Shown here one piece after another: positions 9,302 through 18,582 of a DNA stretch of 32,557 nucleotides (the stretch's first letter is position 1; every line of letters begins with the position of its first letter). Under the pieces are notes generated by a model. That model was not told the origin of the DNA. It did no database searches and was given only the letters and a program-made list of their open reading frames with translations. A program made the translations under genes and the position numbers. Source of the DNA: Hadesarchaea archaeon (GTDB lineage: Archaea > Hadarchaeota > Hadarchaeia > Hadarchaeales > Hadarchaeaceae); contig DAOVGS010000043.1 in assembly GCA_030672285.1 (NCBI GenBank), positions 1 to 32,557 on the forward strand. Reading direction: 5' to 3'.

Positions 9302-9880
9302 ATGGCAGAAATAAAAACAGGCGATTTCGTCGTTCCCGGAGACTTCCTCGCAACCACGGAGGAGTTCGTCCCGAGCGAGGGGGCATACGAGGAGAGCGGC
9401 AAAATCTATTCCTCTTGTACCGGAGTGGTGCTCGTCGATGTTCGAACCAAGCACATCTCGGTCTTCTCCCGCATTTTAGGCCCACCGGCACTGAAGCGTG
9501 GCGACATGGTGGTCGGACGGATCGAGGAGGTAAGGGACCAGAGCGCGAACGTTTACATAGGAGTCCTGCGCGGGCGCGAAGATCGGGAGCTCCCCCTCCC
9601 GAACATGGGTACAATTCATGTTTCTCAGGTTCACACCGCTTACGTCAAGGAGATGCGCCACCAGTTCAAACCCGGCGACATCGTCCGCGCGCAGGTCCTG
9701 AACGCGCGCAGGGAGCCAGTTCAGCTCTCGACCGCCGGCGATGATATAGGAGTGATCGTGGCGGCCTGCTCGCGCTGTCGTACGCCGCTCGAGCGAGAGG
9801 ATTCCAAACTTCGCTGTCCAGAGTGCGGCAATTTAGAGTTCAGGAAGCTCGCGAGCGATTACCGCCAGGGGGCCCTCTGA
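9302..9880 (+). CDS. csl4: Exosome RNA-binding subunit Csl4
   Basis: VVPGDFLATTEEFVPSEGAYEESGKIYSSCTG N-terminal domain, S1-like middle, C-terminal zinc ribbon CSRCRTPL...LRCPECGNLE. Confidence 0.92.
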   Translation: MAEIKTGDFVVPGDFLATTEEFVPSEGAYEESGKIYSSCTGVVLVDVRTKHISVFSRILGPPALKRGDMVVGRIEEVRDQSANVYIGVLRGREDRELPLPNMGTIHVSQVHTAYVKEMRHQFKPGDIVRAQVLNARREPVQLSTAGDDIGVIVAACSRCRTPLEREDSKLRCPECGNLEFRKLASDYRQGAL

Positions 9881-10119
9881 CGCAAAAACGTAAGCGAACC
9901 ATCAATGTGCGGGTGAAGGACACCTCCCAGCTTATCGCGCTGATGGATGAGCTCGGGAAGCTGGAAGTGGATCTGGTCGCGGAGTCGCGTCCCAAGGCAA
10001 TTAAGATAGAGGTGTTCGGTTCCAAGGATGAAGCACGTGAGCTGGAGCACAAAATAATGGAGCTCCTCAAAATCCCGCAATCCTCACAAGTCGGCGCGGG
10101 CAAGTTAGGTAAGGTGTAG
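9877..10119 (+). CDS. Small conserved-looking protein of unknown function between csl4 and rpoL
   Basis: Open frame with an alternating strand/helix pattern (TINVRVKDTSQLIALMDELGKLEVDLVAESRPKAIKIEVFGSKDEARELEHKIMELLK). The start is uncertain: the frame opens at 9823, and a CTG at 9877 overlaps the csl4 TGA. Confidence 0.65.
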   Translation: MTQKRKRTINVRVKDTSQLIALMDELGKLEVDLVAESRPKAIKIEVFGSKDEARELEHKIMELLKIPQSSQVGAGKLGKV

Positions 10120-10121
10120 CC

Positions 10122-10403
10122 ATGGAGCTTGAGCTCGTTGAAAAGGGCGAGGGTAGCCTACTGATAAAGGTGAGGGGGGAGGATCACACCCTCTGCAACC
10201 TCCTGCGCAAGACCCTGCACGATGACAAACACGTCGTTGCGGCATCCTATGTGATCGAACACCCCCTCACGGAACCCCCCAAGTTCTACGTGAAGACAAA
10301 AAAAGGAAAGACGCCCGAGCGCGCCCTCACGGATGCAGCTCGACGGGTGGCGGAACAGTTGAAGGAGCTACAGCAGCAGCTGCAGCGAGGGCTCAAGAAA
10401 TAA
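10122..10403 (+). CDS. rpoL: DNA-directed RNA polymerase subunit L
   Basis: GEDHTLCNLLRKTLHDDKHVVAASYVIEHPLTEPPKFYVKT is characteristic of RpoL/Rpb11. Confidence 0.95.
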   Translation: MELELVEKGEGSLLIKVRGEDHTLCNLLRKTLHDDKHVVAASYVIEHPLTEPPKFYVKTKKGKTPERALTDAARRVAEQLKELQQQLQRGLKK

Positions 10404-10432
10404 CCGCGGAGCGCTCCTCGCGGGGGCATGAG

Positions 10433-11038
10433 TTGCAAAAAGTCAAATTTTGGCAGATAAAGCCAGAGATAAGGATTCTCGGCATAGATGATGGACCATT
10501 TGATCGACGCGCGAGGGGAACGGTCCTGCTCATAGGAACGGTCTTCAGGGGAGGGCGCTGGATAGACGGAGTTCTGAGCACCACCATCGAACAGGATGGT
10601 ACCGACGTGACCGAGCGGGTGGTCGGGATGATTAATCGAAGTCGCCACCGGGGGCAGCTCAGGATAGTGATGGCGGACGGCGTGACTTTTGCCGGCTTTA
10701 ACGTGCTCGACATCAAGGCAGTGTTCAAGCAAACTGGTCTACCTGTCATCGTCGTCTCTAGGGAATTGCCGAACATGGCAGATGTCCGGAAGGCGATTAA
10801 GCATCTCCCCAACTGGCGCGAGCGGTGGAGAATAATTAAGGGCTCGGGCAAGATCTATCCGGTGAGAACCAAACGCCGAGGGGCATCCGTCTTTATGCAA
10901 TTTGTCGGCATGAGGCGCGCCGATGCTGAGCAAGTGGTAAAATTGACTTCGACACGTAGCCTGATTCCAGAGCCGTTGAGGGTCTCGCACCTAATCGCCA
11001 CGGCCATGGTGCGCGGCGAGAGTTACGGGAGGGCCTAG
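10433..11038 (+). CDS. DUF99 family protein
   Basis: IRILGIDDGPF...LLIGTVFRGGRWIDGVLSTTIEQDGTDVTERV...GVTFAGFNVLDI pattern of the archaeal DUF99 family. Confidence 0.88.
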   Translation: MQKVKFWQIKPEIRILGIDDGPFDRRARGTVLLIGTVFRGGRWIDGVLSTTIEQDGTDVTERVVGMINRSRHRGQLRIVMADGVTFAGFNVLDIKAVFKQTGLPVIVVSRELPNMADVRKAIKHLPNWRERWRIIKGSGKIYPVRTKRRGASVFMQFVGMRRADAEQVVKLTSTRSLIPEPLRVSHLIATAMVRGESYGRA

Positions 11039-11039
11039 C

Positions 11040-11591
11040 TTGAGGACGAAAAAATCACGGAAGAAGCTACGTGTGGCTAAGGGATTTGCAGCAAGGATAT
11101 TTGGCCGCAAGATAATCCGGGAGGTGCTGGAATTCGTCTTGATTCTGGCGATTCTCTATTTTGGCGTGAGCGGCGTTCTGGTCTTGGCCCTGCGGACCGA
11201 CACGTACTGGATGGCGGTAGTGTCCGACAGCATGAAGCACGATGGCGAGGGTTGGAGGGAGATTTTCGAAACGAATGGTTATGACACCTCCCAATTTCCA
11301 CTTCAGGGCGGGTTCGAGCGCGGAGACATGCTTATCATTCAAGGTGTGAGTTCTGTCACGGAGATCTCGATAGGCGATGTCATTCTGTTTGACACTGGTA
11401 GGCCGATACCGACTGTCCACAGGGTCGTCGCTATGTGGAGCGACGAGAACGGGATAGCCAGGACCACGACAAAAGGGGATGCCCCCGGAGCCTCCCTAGA
11501 TTCACCCCTTAAGCCCGAGCAAATTAGAGGCAAGGTAATTTTTGTGATCCCGGAGCTCGGCCACCTATCGCTCTGGTTCAAGAGGAGCTGA
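11040..11591 (+). CDS. Signal peptidase I (archaeal/ER type, S26B)
   Basis: N-terminal TM segment, VVSDSMKHDGEGW (catalytic Ser), FERGDMLIIQG, PTVHRVV, TKGDAPGASLD. Confidence 0.92.
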   Translation: MRTKKSRKKLRVAKGFAARIFGRKIIREVLEFVLILAILYFGVSGVLVLALRTDTYWMAVVSDSMKHDGEGWREIFETNGYDTSQFPLQGGFERGDMLIIQGVSSVTEISIGDVILFDTGRPIPTVHRVVAMWSDENGIARTTTKGDAPGASLDSPLKPEQIRGKVIFVIPELGHLSLWFKRS

Positions 11592-11595
11592 TAGC

Positions 11596-11988
11596 GTGAG
11601 GCGGCACCCGATGCTCGTGGTCGACGTTATCATCCGAACCCCTGGGGGTGTGGTGCTGGTCAAGCGAAGGAATGAGCCGTATAAAGGGAGGTGGGCTTTG
11701 CCCGGCGGTTTCGTGTGCTATGGTGAAAGGGTCGAAGATGCAGCGGCGCGCGAGGTGAGGGAGGAGACAAGTTTAAGAGTCAAGCTGGGGAAGCTCGTGG
11801 GCGTGTACTCAGATCCAAAGCGCGACCCGCGGGGGCACGTCGTCAGCGTATGCTTTTCGGCAAGACGGGCGGGCGGCAGGTTAAGAGCAAGCAGCGACGC
11901 TCAAGACGTAAAAATTTTCAAACGCATCCCTTGGCGCGACCTTGCCTTCGATCACGCGCGGATTTTAAAGGATGCGGGGCTGAGGTGA
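11596..11988 (+). CDS. NUDIX hydrolase
   Basis: GGFVCYGERVEDAAAREVREETSL matches the Nudix box. GTG start. Confidence 0.93.
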   Translation: MRRHPMLVVDVIIRTPGGVVLVKRRNEPYKGRWALPGGFVCYGERVEDAAAREVREETSLRVKLGKLVGVYSDPKRDPRGHVVSVCFSARRAGGRLRASSDAQDVKIFKRIPWRDLAFDHARILKDAGLR

Positions 11989-11992
11989 GCGC

Positions 11993-12319
11993 ATGCAGTT
12001 CTGTCCGAAGTGCGGAGGGCTGATGTTACCAAAGCAGATCGAGAAGGGGCCGATCTTGGTCTGTAATGTTTGTGGTTATGTCATGAAAGAGGCAAAATTA
12101 GACGAGTATAAAGTTGTCAAGGGAGCCAAGCCAGAAGAAGAAATAACAGTTGTTGAAAAAGAATTAAAGCCAGCTCTACCTACCACACGGATTTGTTGCC
12201 CTAAATGCGGGCACGACACAGCCTATTGGTGGCTGAGGCAGACGCGTGCAGCAGACGAAGCAACGACACGGTTCTACCGCTGCACAAAGTGTGGTCACAC
12301 GTGGAGGGAATATACCTAA
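11993..12319 (+). CDS. tfs: Transcription factor S (TFS, TFIIS/RpoM-like)
   Basis: Two zinc ribbons: CPKCGGLM...CNVCGY and CCPKCGHDTAYWWLRQTRAADEATTRFYRCTKCGHTWREY. Confidence 0.95.
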   Translation: MQFCPKCGGLMLPKQIEKGPILVCNVCGYVMKEAKLDEYKVVKGAKPEEEITVVEKELKPALPTTRICCPKCGHDTAYWWLRQTRAADEATTRFYRCTKCGHTWREYT

Positions 12320-12369
12320 AACATGGAATGATTAAACGTAATAGGAAGACAAATGGTGGAGACCCAAAC

Positions 12370-12723
12370 ATGGAAGAACTTCGACCGCGCGTAAAGCCGG
12401 CGCGCAGCAGGAAAATTTCTGAGATAAAAATAGGCGATGAGCGCGTGAGGGTAATCGGATTAGTCGTTGATAAAAAGGAGGCCGAATTCATGCTCGACGA
12501 TGGCTCCAGTCGCCTCACCGTGGTTTTCGATGATCCAGCGGTGGTCGAGGGCGTGGAGATAGGCTCGAGGGTCAGGGTGTTCGGGATGCCGCTGAACGTC
12601 GCTGGTGCCCACGAGCTGCGGGCCGAGATCGTACAGCGTGTTGATGGTCTGGACTTGGGGTTGTATGAGGAGGTCAGGCGCGAGGTCAAAAAATTGGAAG
12701 GGGAACTCGAGGAGGCGAGGTGA
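12370..12723 (+). CDS. OB-fold nucleic-acid-binding-like protein
   Basis: The listed ORF starts at 12205 inside TFS; ATG at 12370 is more likely. KISEIKIGDERVRVIGLVVDKKEAEFMLDDGSSRLTVVFDDP...GSRVRVFGMPL reads as an OB-fold. Confidence 0.75.
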   Translation: MEELRPRVKPARSRKISEIKIGDERVRVIGLVVDKKEAEFMLDDGSSRLTVVFDDPAVVEGVEIGSRVRVFGMPLNVAGAHELRAEIVQRVDGLDLGLYEEVRREVKKLEGELEEAR

Positions 12724-12724
12724 A

Positions 12725-13480
12725 ATGGTGAGTGCTCGGATGGCGGATTCGAAGACTTGGAAGACATGCGTGAGCGCGATGGTGAACCTCATCGACGAGG
12801 CGGCATTCAAGTTCACCCCCGAGGGCATCAAGATGAAGGCGATGGACCCCTCGCACGTTGCGCTGTTGGATTTCGAGTTGCCGGCTTCGGCGTTCGAAGA
12901 GTACAAGGTCAAGCAACCAACGACTTTGGGCATAGGCCTCACCGAGATGAACAAGATCCTTGCACGCGCCAAGGCCGAGGATGAGCTGACCCTCGAGCTC
13001 GATGAGGATAAAAATCGTTTGGCCCTCACGTTCAGGGGTGTGTCGACGAGGCGCCTCAGTTTACCACTCATTGATGTAAGCGAGGCGGAGTTGCCCGAGC
13101 CAAAGCTTCAGTTCACCGCGACCGCCGATGTGGTGGCAGGGGTAATTCAGGACGGATTGAAGGATGCCGAGATCGTGGGGGACAATGTGAAATTCGAATT
13201 GAGCGAGGACGAGTTTACCCTTTCCGCTGAGAGCGATAAGGGCACCTCCGAGCTCAAACTGCGCAAGGGCGATCAGGCGCTGCCGAAGCTCAGCGTCAAG
13301 CAACCGGCACGCGTGATGTTCAACATAAAATATCTCAGCGACATGGCGAAGGCAGCGGGGCCATCGGACATCATCACCATCAACTTGGGCACTGACCTGC
13401 CGATTCAGCTGGACTTCCAGGTCGCAGAGGGCAAAGGCAGGCTGCGGTTCTTGTTGGCCCCAAGGATCGAGGCGGAGTAA
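12725..13480 (+). CDS. pcn: DNA polymerase sliding clamp PCNA
   Basis: WKTCVSAMVNLIDEAAFKFTPEGIKMKAMDPSHVALLDFELP ... LPKLSVKQPARVMFNIKYLSDMAKA ... LDFQVAEGKGRLRFLLAPRIE. Alternative ATG at 12740. Confidence 0.96.
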   Translation: MVSARMADSKTWKTCVSAMVNLIDEAAFKFTPEGIKMKAMDPSHVALLDFELPASAFEEYKVKQPTTLGIGLTEMNKILARAKAEDELTLELDEDKNRLALTFRGVSTRRLSLPLIDVSEAELPEPKLQFTATADVVAGVIQDGLKDAEIVGDNVKFELSEDEFTLSAESDKGTSELKLRKGDQALPKLSVKQPARVMFNIKYLSDMAKAAGPSDIITINLGTDLPIQLDFQVAEGKGRLRFLLAPRIEAE

Positions 13481-13552
13481 ATTCATCGCCCCCAACGATT
13501 AAATGCGATGGCGCCAAATTATTCAAGAATGAACCGTTGGTGAGGCTGGGCC

Positions 13553-14824
13553 TTGATCGCTCCCGAGTATGTGGCAACGCTAGATCCATTTGCAGCGGAG
13601 GCGAAGAAGCTGGTGGAGACATCACCCCCGCTGGATTCGATGCCGCAGGAAATAGTCGATCGGACCATCGCACGTGTGAAATGGTCTAGCAAGGACATGG
13701 TGGTCGGCCCCGATGCTGAGGCAATTCGGGCTGACGTACTCTCCTTTTACCTCATGTGCCAAGGTGTGGCAGCAGTGTCGTACCCCTACTCACGTGAGGC
13801 CCGTCTGATAAGTGACGCGACAAAGGAGACGATTAAATATCGTATGTACGACCTTTTCAAACGCGGTCACGAGGATTTGTGTTTAGAGGTGGTTAAGCGT
13901 TCGATCAAGCTCATCCAGCTGGAGGGTGGCAATGGTGTCAAGCTCGGCGGTGTGGAGATCCCGCGGGAGGACCTCTACAAGATACGCGACCGACGCCTCG
14001 CGGAGGACGGCATAGAGACAGTAGACGATCGCCTACTCCCACAGTATTTACCTAGGTATGCGGTGCGCTGGACGGACCTTGCACCCCTGCTCCGGCATCG
14101 ACGCGCCGAGCTAACGAAGCTCTATCTGGTGAACGGGAGGGCGGTGATCACCCCTCGCGATCTCTGGGACCTTTTTTCAGATTTCATAGCCGTGCGAACT
14201 GAAGAATACGTGGCATCGGTATACGAGCGCTTCTCCGACATCGGGGCGCCGTCCAAGCGACTTACTGAGGTTGGCGAACGCATATCGTCACTTTTACCTC
14301 CAGAGCTCGAGCTTCGCGAGAGGTTTGCGCGCGTGCCAAGAGGAAAGCTTAGTCTAGAGTTCTTCCCCCCATGCGTGAAGATAGCTATGGGTGGGGTCGG
14401 CTCCGGGTTGAGGAACTACGCGATCACCGTTCTGCTGACTTCATTTCTTTCTTACGCGCGTGCTTCTCCCTCAGGCAGGGCCGCCACCCGGATCGGTGAT
14501 TTTATCAGGGACATTTCAGTCGTTCGGGATGAGATTGCGGCGCCAATCTTCGATGCAGCCGAGCGATGCAAACCCCCGTTTTTCAAGGATCAACCTCAAG
14601 AAAAGGCGAACATTTACTACCATCTCGGGTTCGGAATGACGACCGAGCCCCACTTAGAGAGCAGCGGAAAATCGAAGTGGTACCGCGTACCGAATTGCTC
14701 GAAAATACTGCTGTCAGCCGCACCGCTCTGCGATCCGGATGAGCTCTGTCGTAAGATAAAGAATCCACTTACCTATTACTTCAGAAGGCTGTCCGAGCAC
14801 GCGAGGTCGGGCGCGGGTGGGTAA
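13553..14824 (+). CDS. priL: DNA primase large subunit PriL
   Basis: C-terminal FeS-domain cysteine pattern: FFPPCVKIAMGGVGSGLRNYAITVLLTSFL, ERCKPPF, YRVPNCSKIL, APLCDPDELC...KNPLTYYFRRL. Confidence 0.93.
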   Translation: MIAPEYVATLDPFAAEAKKLVETSPPLDSMPQEIVDRTIARVKWSSKDMVVGPDAEAIRADVLSFYLMCQGVAAVSYPYSREARLISDATKETIKYRMYDLFKRGHEDLCLEVVKRSIKLIQLEGGNGVKLGGVEIPREDLYKIRDRRLAEDGIETVDDRLLPQYLPRYAVRWTDLAPLLRHRRAELTKLYLVNGRAVITPRDLWDLFSDFIAVRTEEYVASVYERFSDIGAPSKRLTEVGERISSLLPPELELRERFARVPRGKLSLEFFPPCVKIAMGGVGSGLRNYAITVLLTSFLSYARASPSGRAATRIGDFIRDISVVRDEIAAPIFDAAERCKPPFFKDQPQEKANIYYHLGFGMTTEPHLESSGKSKWYRVPNCSKILLSAAPLCDPDELCRKIKNPLTYYFRRLSEHARSGAGG

Positions 14825-15781
14825 ATGGAAATGCATGAAGCGACCCTCGAGGAGCGAAGGCAATTTTACTCTGAGGAATGGAACAAACGCGAGTTGCCCG
14901 ATTTCATCCTTCACACCCTCTCCCTACGTGAGTTCGGGTTCGATTTGGATGGCACAGGGCCGAGCCACAGGTACAATCAGTTCATGACCGTCGAGCAGCT
15001 GGCGGAGTATTTACAGAACAGGGCCCCCTATTCCGTGTTCGCCAGCGTCGCACTTTACGAGCAGCCGTCGATGCGGAAGGGGTGGATGAAATCCGAACTT
15101 GCCTTAGACATCGACGCAAAGGACCTCCCCTTGAAGAGTTGTGGCTGTGCCTCCGGGAGCGTTTGTGAACGATGCATCGATGAGGCCCGTCGAGTCGCGA
15201 TGGAGTTTGCTGAAACCATGAGCAAGGATCTGGGGCTGCGCAACATCAACTTTGTATATTCCGGCCGCGGCTTTCACATCCGAGTGATCGACGACGCGAT
15301 AATGACGCTGGAGCAGACCGAGCGGGGTCAAATCGTTGAGTACATCACCGGCGGCGTGATCCCAACCGATGTTACGATGGCGCTCGGCTATTCTAAAGTC
15401 TTCAGGGAGCGCCTCGCGCGGACCTTTGAGAGGTTAGGTGAAGAACATCTTTCGAAAACTCGTGGACTAAGAAAGTCAGTAGTCCAAAAGCTCATGGCAG
15501 AGAAGGAGAGGGTTCTAGGTGTGATACGTGGGGGGAAACTGGATGAGATTTCCACGCTCGGAGGGCTTGGCCCAAAGACCTTTCGGCAACTCTTGGAATT
15601 TTTGGTTAGGCTTAACTCAGGGTTCACCGATGGGAAGGTCACAATCGACACAAAGCGCATTTTGCGTTTGCCCTCGAGCCTACACTCCGGCGTCAGTATG
15701 AAATGCGTACTCGTGCGGGATATGGAGCGTTTCAAGCTGGAAGACGCAGTCCCAAAATTTGTACGTGAGCGTGGGCATTGA
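14825..15781 (+). CDS. priS: DNA primase small (catalytic) subunit PriS
   Basis: ELALDIDAKDLP (catalytic acids), zinc motif CGCASGSVCERC, NFVYSGRGFHIRVID. Confidence 0.95.
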   Translation: MEMHEATLEERRQFYSEEWNKRELPDFILHTLSLREFGFDLDGTGPSHRYNQFMTVEQLAEYLQNRAPYSVFASVALYEQPSMRKGWMKSELALDIDAKDLPLKSCGCASGSVCERCIDEARRVAMEFAETMSKDLGLRNINFVYSGRGFHIRVIDDAIMTLEQTERGQIVEYITGGVIPTDVTMALGYSKVFRERLARTFERLGEEHLSKTRGLRKSVVQKLMAEKERVLGVIRGGKLDEISTLGGLGPKTFRQLLEFLVRLNSGFTDGKVTIDTKRILRLPSSLHSGVSMKCVLVRDMERFKLEDAVPKFVRERGH

Positions 15782-16332
15782 TGACCGAATTTTCATATGA
15801 GGACGTGAAGCAGGCGTGGTTGGCAGAAAAAACTTCACACGAACTCGCGGAGATTTCAGAGGAATTCTACCAAAATGCAGCCAGATATGTGGCACAGTTG
15901 AACTTCGAGCTCAAGCACAGCGAACCCCTGCGAGGGGAGCTGCTGCAGGAAGAACTCCGAAATGTGTTTTGGATGATACATGAGATCCACCTTTCTCGAG
16001 TGTTTAAGGCCATCGATGAAATAGCTCAGGGGAGGCTGCCGGCCCCCCTGTTGGAACGCGAGCGCTACGCGTTCAGCGAGATAAGGCAGAGCTTGGAGAA
16101 GCTTTACACCGAACTCGTCTCCTCAACGATGACCGGGAAGGCGGAACTCGCGGCGCCTCGCGAGATAACAAATGTTTTATTGATCGTGCAGACCGAGGTT
16201 CCACCTATAGTCGGCGACGACCTCCGACAATACGGACCGTTCAAGAGGGGCGAGATAACCAGCCTGCCGAGGCGCAGCGCCGAGCTCATGGTGAAGCATG
16301 GTCTCGCGAGAAAGATCGAGGTCAAGGTTTAG
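15781..16332 (+). CDS. GINS complex subunit (GINS51/15-like)
   Basis: Alpha-helical A domain, then C-terminal B domain VPPIVGDDLRQYGPFKRGEITSLPRRSAELMVKHGLARKIEV. The ATG overlaps the priS stop. Confidence 0.9.
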   Translation: MTEFSYEDVKQAWLAEKTSHELAEISEEFYQNAARYVAQLNFELKHSEPLRGELLQEELRNVFWMIHEIHLSRVFKAIDEIAQGRLPAPLLERERYAFSEIRQSLEKLYTELVSSTMTGKAELAAPREITNVLLIVQTEVPPIVGDDLRQYGPFKRGEITSLPRRSAELMVKHGLARKIEVKV

Positions 16333-16381
16333 CCGGCGATACCTTTTTTTGGGAAGAGACCGAAGTTTTTCGAGAGATCGT

Positions 16382-16660
16382 ATGATAATCCCAAAAAAAC
16401 TCCGCACCTATTGCCCGTCCTGTAGGAAGCACACGGAGCACAGTGTTTCTCAGCTAAAAAAGCGCTCCGCCCGCCCGTTGAGCTGGGGGCAGCGTCAGTT
16501 CGGGCGTGTCACGTCCGGTTATGGCAGCCAGCCGAGATCTGAGCAGAAGAAATTTACAAAGACGGCAAAAAAAGTCGTCTTGATGCTCAAGTGCAAAGTC
16601 TGCGGGAAGTCCCACCCCCACCGCGGTTTCAGGGCGAAGAGTGTGAAGTTTGAGGAGTAA
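16382..16660 (+). CDS. rpl44e: Ribosomal protein L44e
   Basis: [54 protein letters not shown]...[23 protein letters not shown]. The listed ORF starts too early (16298). Confidence 0.96.
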   Translation: MIIPKKLRTYCPSCRKHTEHSVSQLKKRSARPLSWGQRQFGRVTSGYGSQPRSEQKKFTKTAKKVVLMLKCKVCGKSHPHRGFRAKSVKFEE

Positions 16661-16668
16661 GTGGTGAA

Positions 16669-16848
16669 ATGCAAGAAAAACAGCGTTCGAGGTTTTTGAG
16701 GGTTCGATGCAGTGATTGCGAGAACGAACAGTTGGTGTACAGTCATGTTAGCTCCGTCGTCAGATGCAAGGTGTGTGGCAAGACGCTCGCGGTGCCCCGT
16801 GGGGGGAAGGCGGAGATAAAGGTCATGATCCTTGAGGAGATGGAATGA
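16669..16848 (+). CDS. rps27e: Ribosomal protein S27e (59 aa; absent from the ORF track)
   Basis: Translated by hand: [59 protein letters not shown]; CxxC...CxxC zinc ribbon. Confidence 0.95.
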   Translation: MQEKQRSRFLRVRCSDCENEQLVYSHVSSVVRCKVCGKTLAVPRGGKAEIKVMILEEME

Positions 16849-16861
16849 AGGAGGCGTTAAA

Positions 16862-17653
16862 TTGGTGAGGCGCAAGTCGGAGTGGCCAACCATCGATGAG
16901 TTCGTCATGTGCACGGTGACGAAGGTTTTCCCCCAAGGCGCATTCATGGGGCTCGATGAATACGGCGGGAAGGAGGGGATGGTCCACATATCGGAGGTCG
17001 CTTCGGGTTGGATTAAAAACATTCGTGATTACGTTCGGGAGGGACAAAAGGCAGTGTGCAAGGTTTTGGATGTGGATTCGAAACGAAAGCATGTCGATCT
17101 CTCGCTCCGCAGGGTCAAGGATAGCGAGCGTCGGTGGAAGACGCAGCAGTTGAAACGGGAGCAGAGGGCCGAGAAGCTCCTCGAGCTGGTGGCGGGCAAG
17201 CTCGAAAAGAGTCTCGACGAAGCCTACGAGGAGGTGGGCTTTGTGCTGCAGGACAAATTTGGTGATCTCTACTCGGCACTCGAGTCAGCTGCGAGGGATA
17301 AGGACACCCTAACCGAGGTAGTTAAGGAGCGGCGTTGGGTGGACGCGCTCAGCGAGGTCGCGGCTTCCGCTGTCGAACCACCGTCTTATGAGGTCGTTGG
17401 TTACACAGATCTGAGCTGCCCCTCCCCCAACGGCGTAGAAGTGGTAAAATCAGCCATGATGGACGCGCGCGACTCTACGAAGGGAAACGAAATCGACGTG
17501 GAGTTCTATTACGTGGGCTCGCCGCGGTATCGCATCGAGGTCACTGCCCCTTCCTATAAAGCAGCCGAGAGCGCGATGCAGAAGGCGGTTGAGGGAGCCA
17601 TCGCAGCCGTGAAGAAGGCGGGTGGGAGAGGAGAATTTCACAGGGCGGGGTAG
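16862..17653 (+). CDS. Translation initiation factor aIF2 alpha subunit
   Basis: S1 domain EFVMCTVTKVFPQGAFMGLDEYGGKEGMVHISEVASGWIKNIRDYVREGQKAVCKVLDVD, and C-terminal IEVTAPSYKAAESAMQKA. Confidence 0.96.
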   Translation: MVRRKSEWPTIDEFVMCTVTKVFPQGAFMGLDEYGGKEGMVHISEVASGWIKNIRDYVREGQKAVCKVLDVDSKRKHVDLSLRRVKDSERRWKTQQLKREQRAEKLLELVAGKLEKSLDEAYEEVGFVLQDKFGDLYSALESAARDKDTLTEVVKERRWVDALSEVAASAVEPPSYEVVGYTDLSCPSPNGVEVVKSAMMDARDSTKGNEIDVEFYYVGSPRYRIEVTAPSYKAAESAMQKAVEGAIAAVKKAGGRGEFHRAG

Positions 17654-17656
17654 TGG

Positions 17657-17818
17657 ATGAAACTAAAAAAGTGCAAGTCGTGTGGTGCGTACACGCTCAA
17701 GGACGTGTGCCCAAGTTGTGGAGGGCGGACGATATCACCCCATCCACCCAAATTCTCCCCGCTCGACCCCTACGGTAAATACCGACGGATGTTGAAAAAG
17801 CAGGCAGGGGAGGCGTGA
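17657..17818 (+). CDS. nop10: Nop10, H/ACA RNP component (53 aa; absent from the ORF track)
   Basis: Translated by hand: MKLKKCKSCGAYTLKDVCPSCGGRTISPHPPKFSPLDPYGKYRRMLKKQAGEA. Confidence 0.95.
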   Translation: MKLKKCKSCGAYTLKDVCPSCGGRTISPHPPKFSPLDPYGKYRRMLKKQAGEA

Positions 17819-18582
17819 ATATGGAAAAGACGACGGTCAACGTCATCTCGAAGCCCAAGCTAAAGGCGCCGATCCTGATCGAGGGCTTGCCGGGTATGGG
17901 GTACGTTGGGAAGTTGGCGGCGGAGCACTTGCTGGAGGAGCTTCACGCCAAGAAATTTGCTGAGCTCTGCTCACCCCACTTTCCCCACCACGTTGCGGTC
18001 CAAGCGAACGGCACGCTAAAGCCGCTGAGGAACGAATTTTACTGGGCACGCACCGACGGCAAAGACGTTGTAATTTTAGTCGGGGATGTGCAGCCCGTTT
18101 CCCCCGAGGGGCACTACGAGGTCGTTGAGAGCATCCTTGATGTTATCGAGCAGTTCAATGTGAAGCAGCTTTTCACCCTTGGCGGGTACGCGACGGGTAA
18201 GTATTCGAAGGCGAAGCCGAGAGTTGTGGGAGTGGGCGACCACGCACTCTTAAAGGAGTTCCGCAAGCACGGCGTCACGGTGGAGAAGGGAGGGGGACCG
18301 ATAATCGGAGCCGCCGGCCTGCTGCTGGGGCTAGGAAGGCTGCGCGGGATGCGGGGGATATGCTTGCTTGGTGAAACTCATGGGATGGTGGTCGATCACC
18401 GCGCTGCGCAGGTAGTACTCGAGGTACTCGTTGGTGTGTTGGGCATCAAGATTGACATGAGCGCCCTCGAACGCCGCGCGAGGGAAACGGAGCACACGCT
18501 TGATCGGATTCGGAGGGAGATGGAGCTCCGCGCGCGCAAGGAGCGGCGGCGTGAAGAGGAAGAGGCTTGGTACATCGGATAA
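17815..18582 (+). CDS. PAC2 family protein (proteasome assembly chaperone-like)
   Basis: APILIEGLPGMGYVGKLAAEHL...LVGDVQPVSPEGHYEVVESILD...LGGYATG...GPIIGAAGLLLGLG...LLGETHG; 4-nt overlap with nop10. Confidence 0.92.
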   Translation: MNMEKTTVNVISKPKLKAPILIEGLPGMGYVGKLAAEHLLEELHAKKFAELCSPHFPHHVAVQANGTLKPLRNEFYWARTDGKDVVILVGDVQPVSPEGHYEVVESILDVIEQFNVKQLFTLGGYATGKYSKAKPRVVGVGDHALLKEFRKHGVTVEKGGGPIIGAAGLLLGLGRLRGMRGICLLGETHGMVVDHRAAQVVLEVLVGVLGIKIDMSALERRARETEHTLDRIRREMELRARKERRREEEEAWYIG

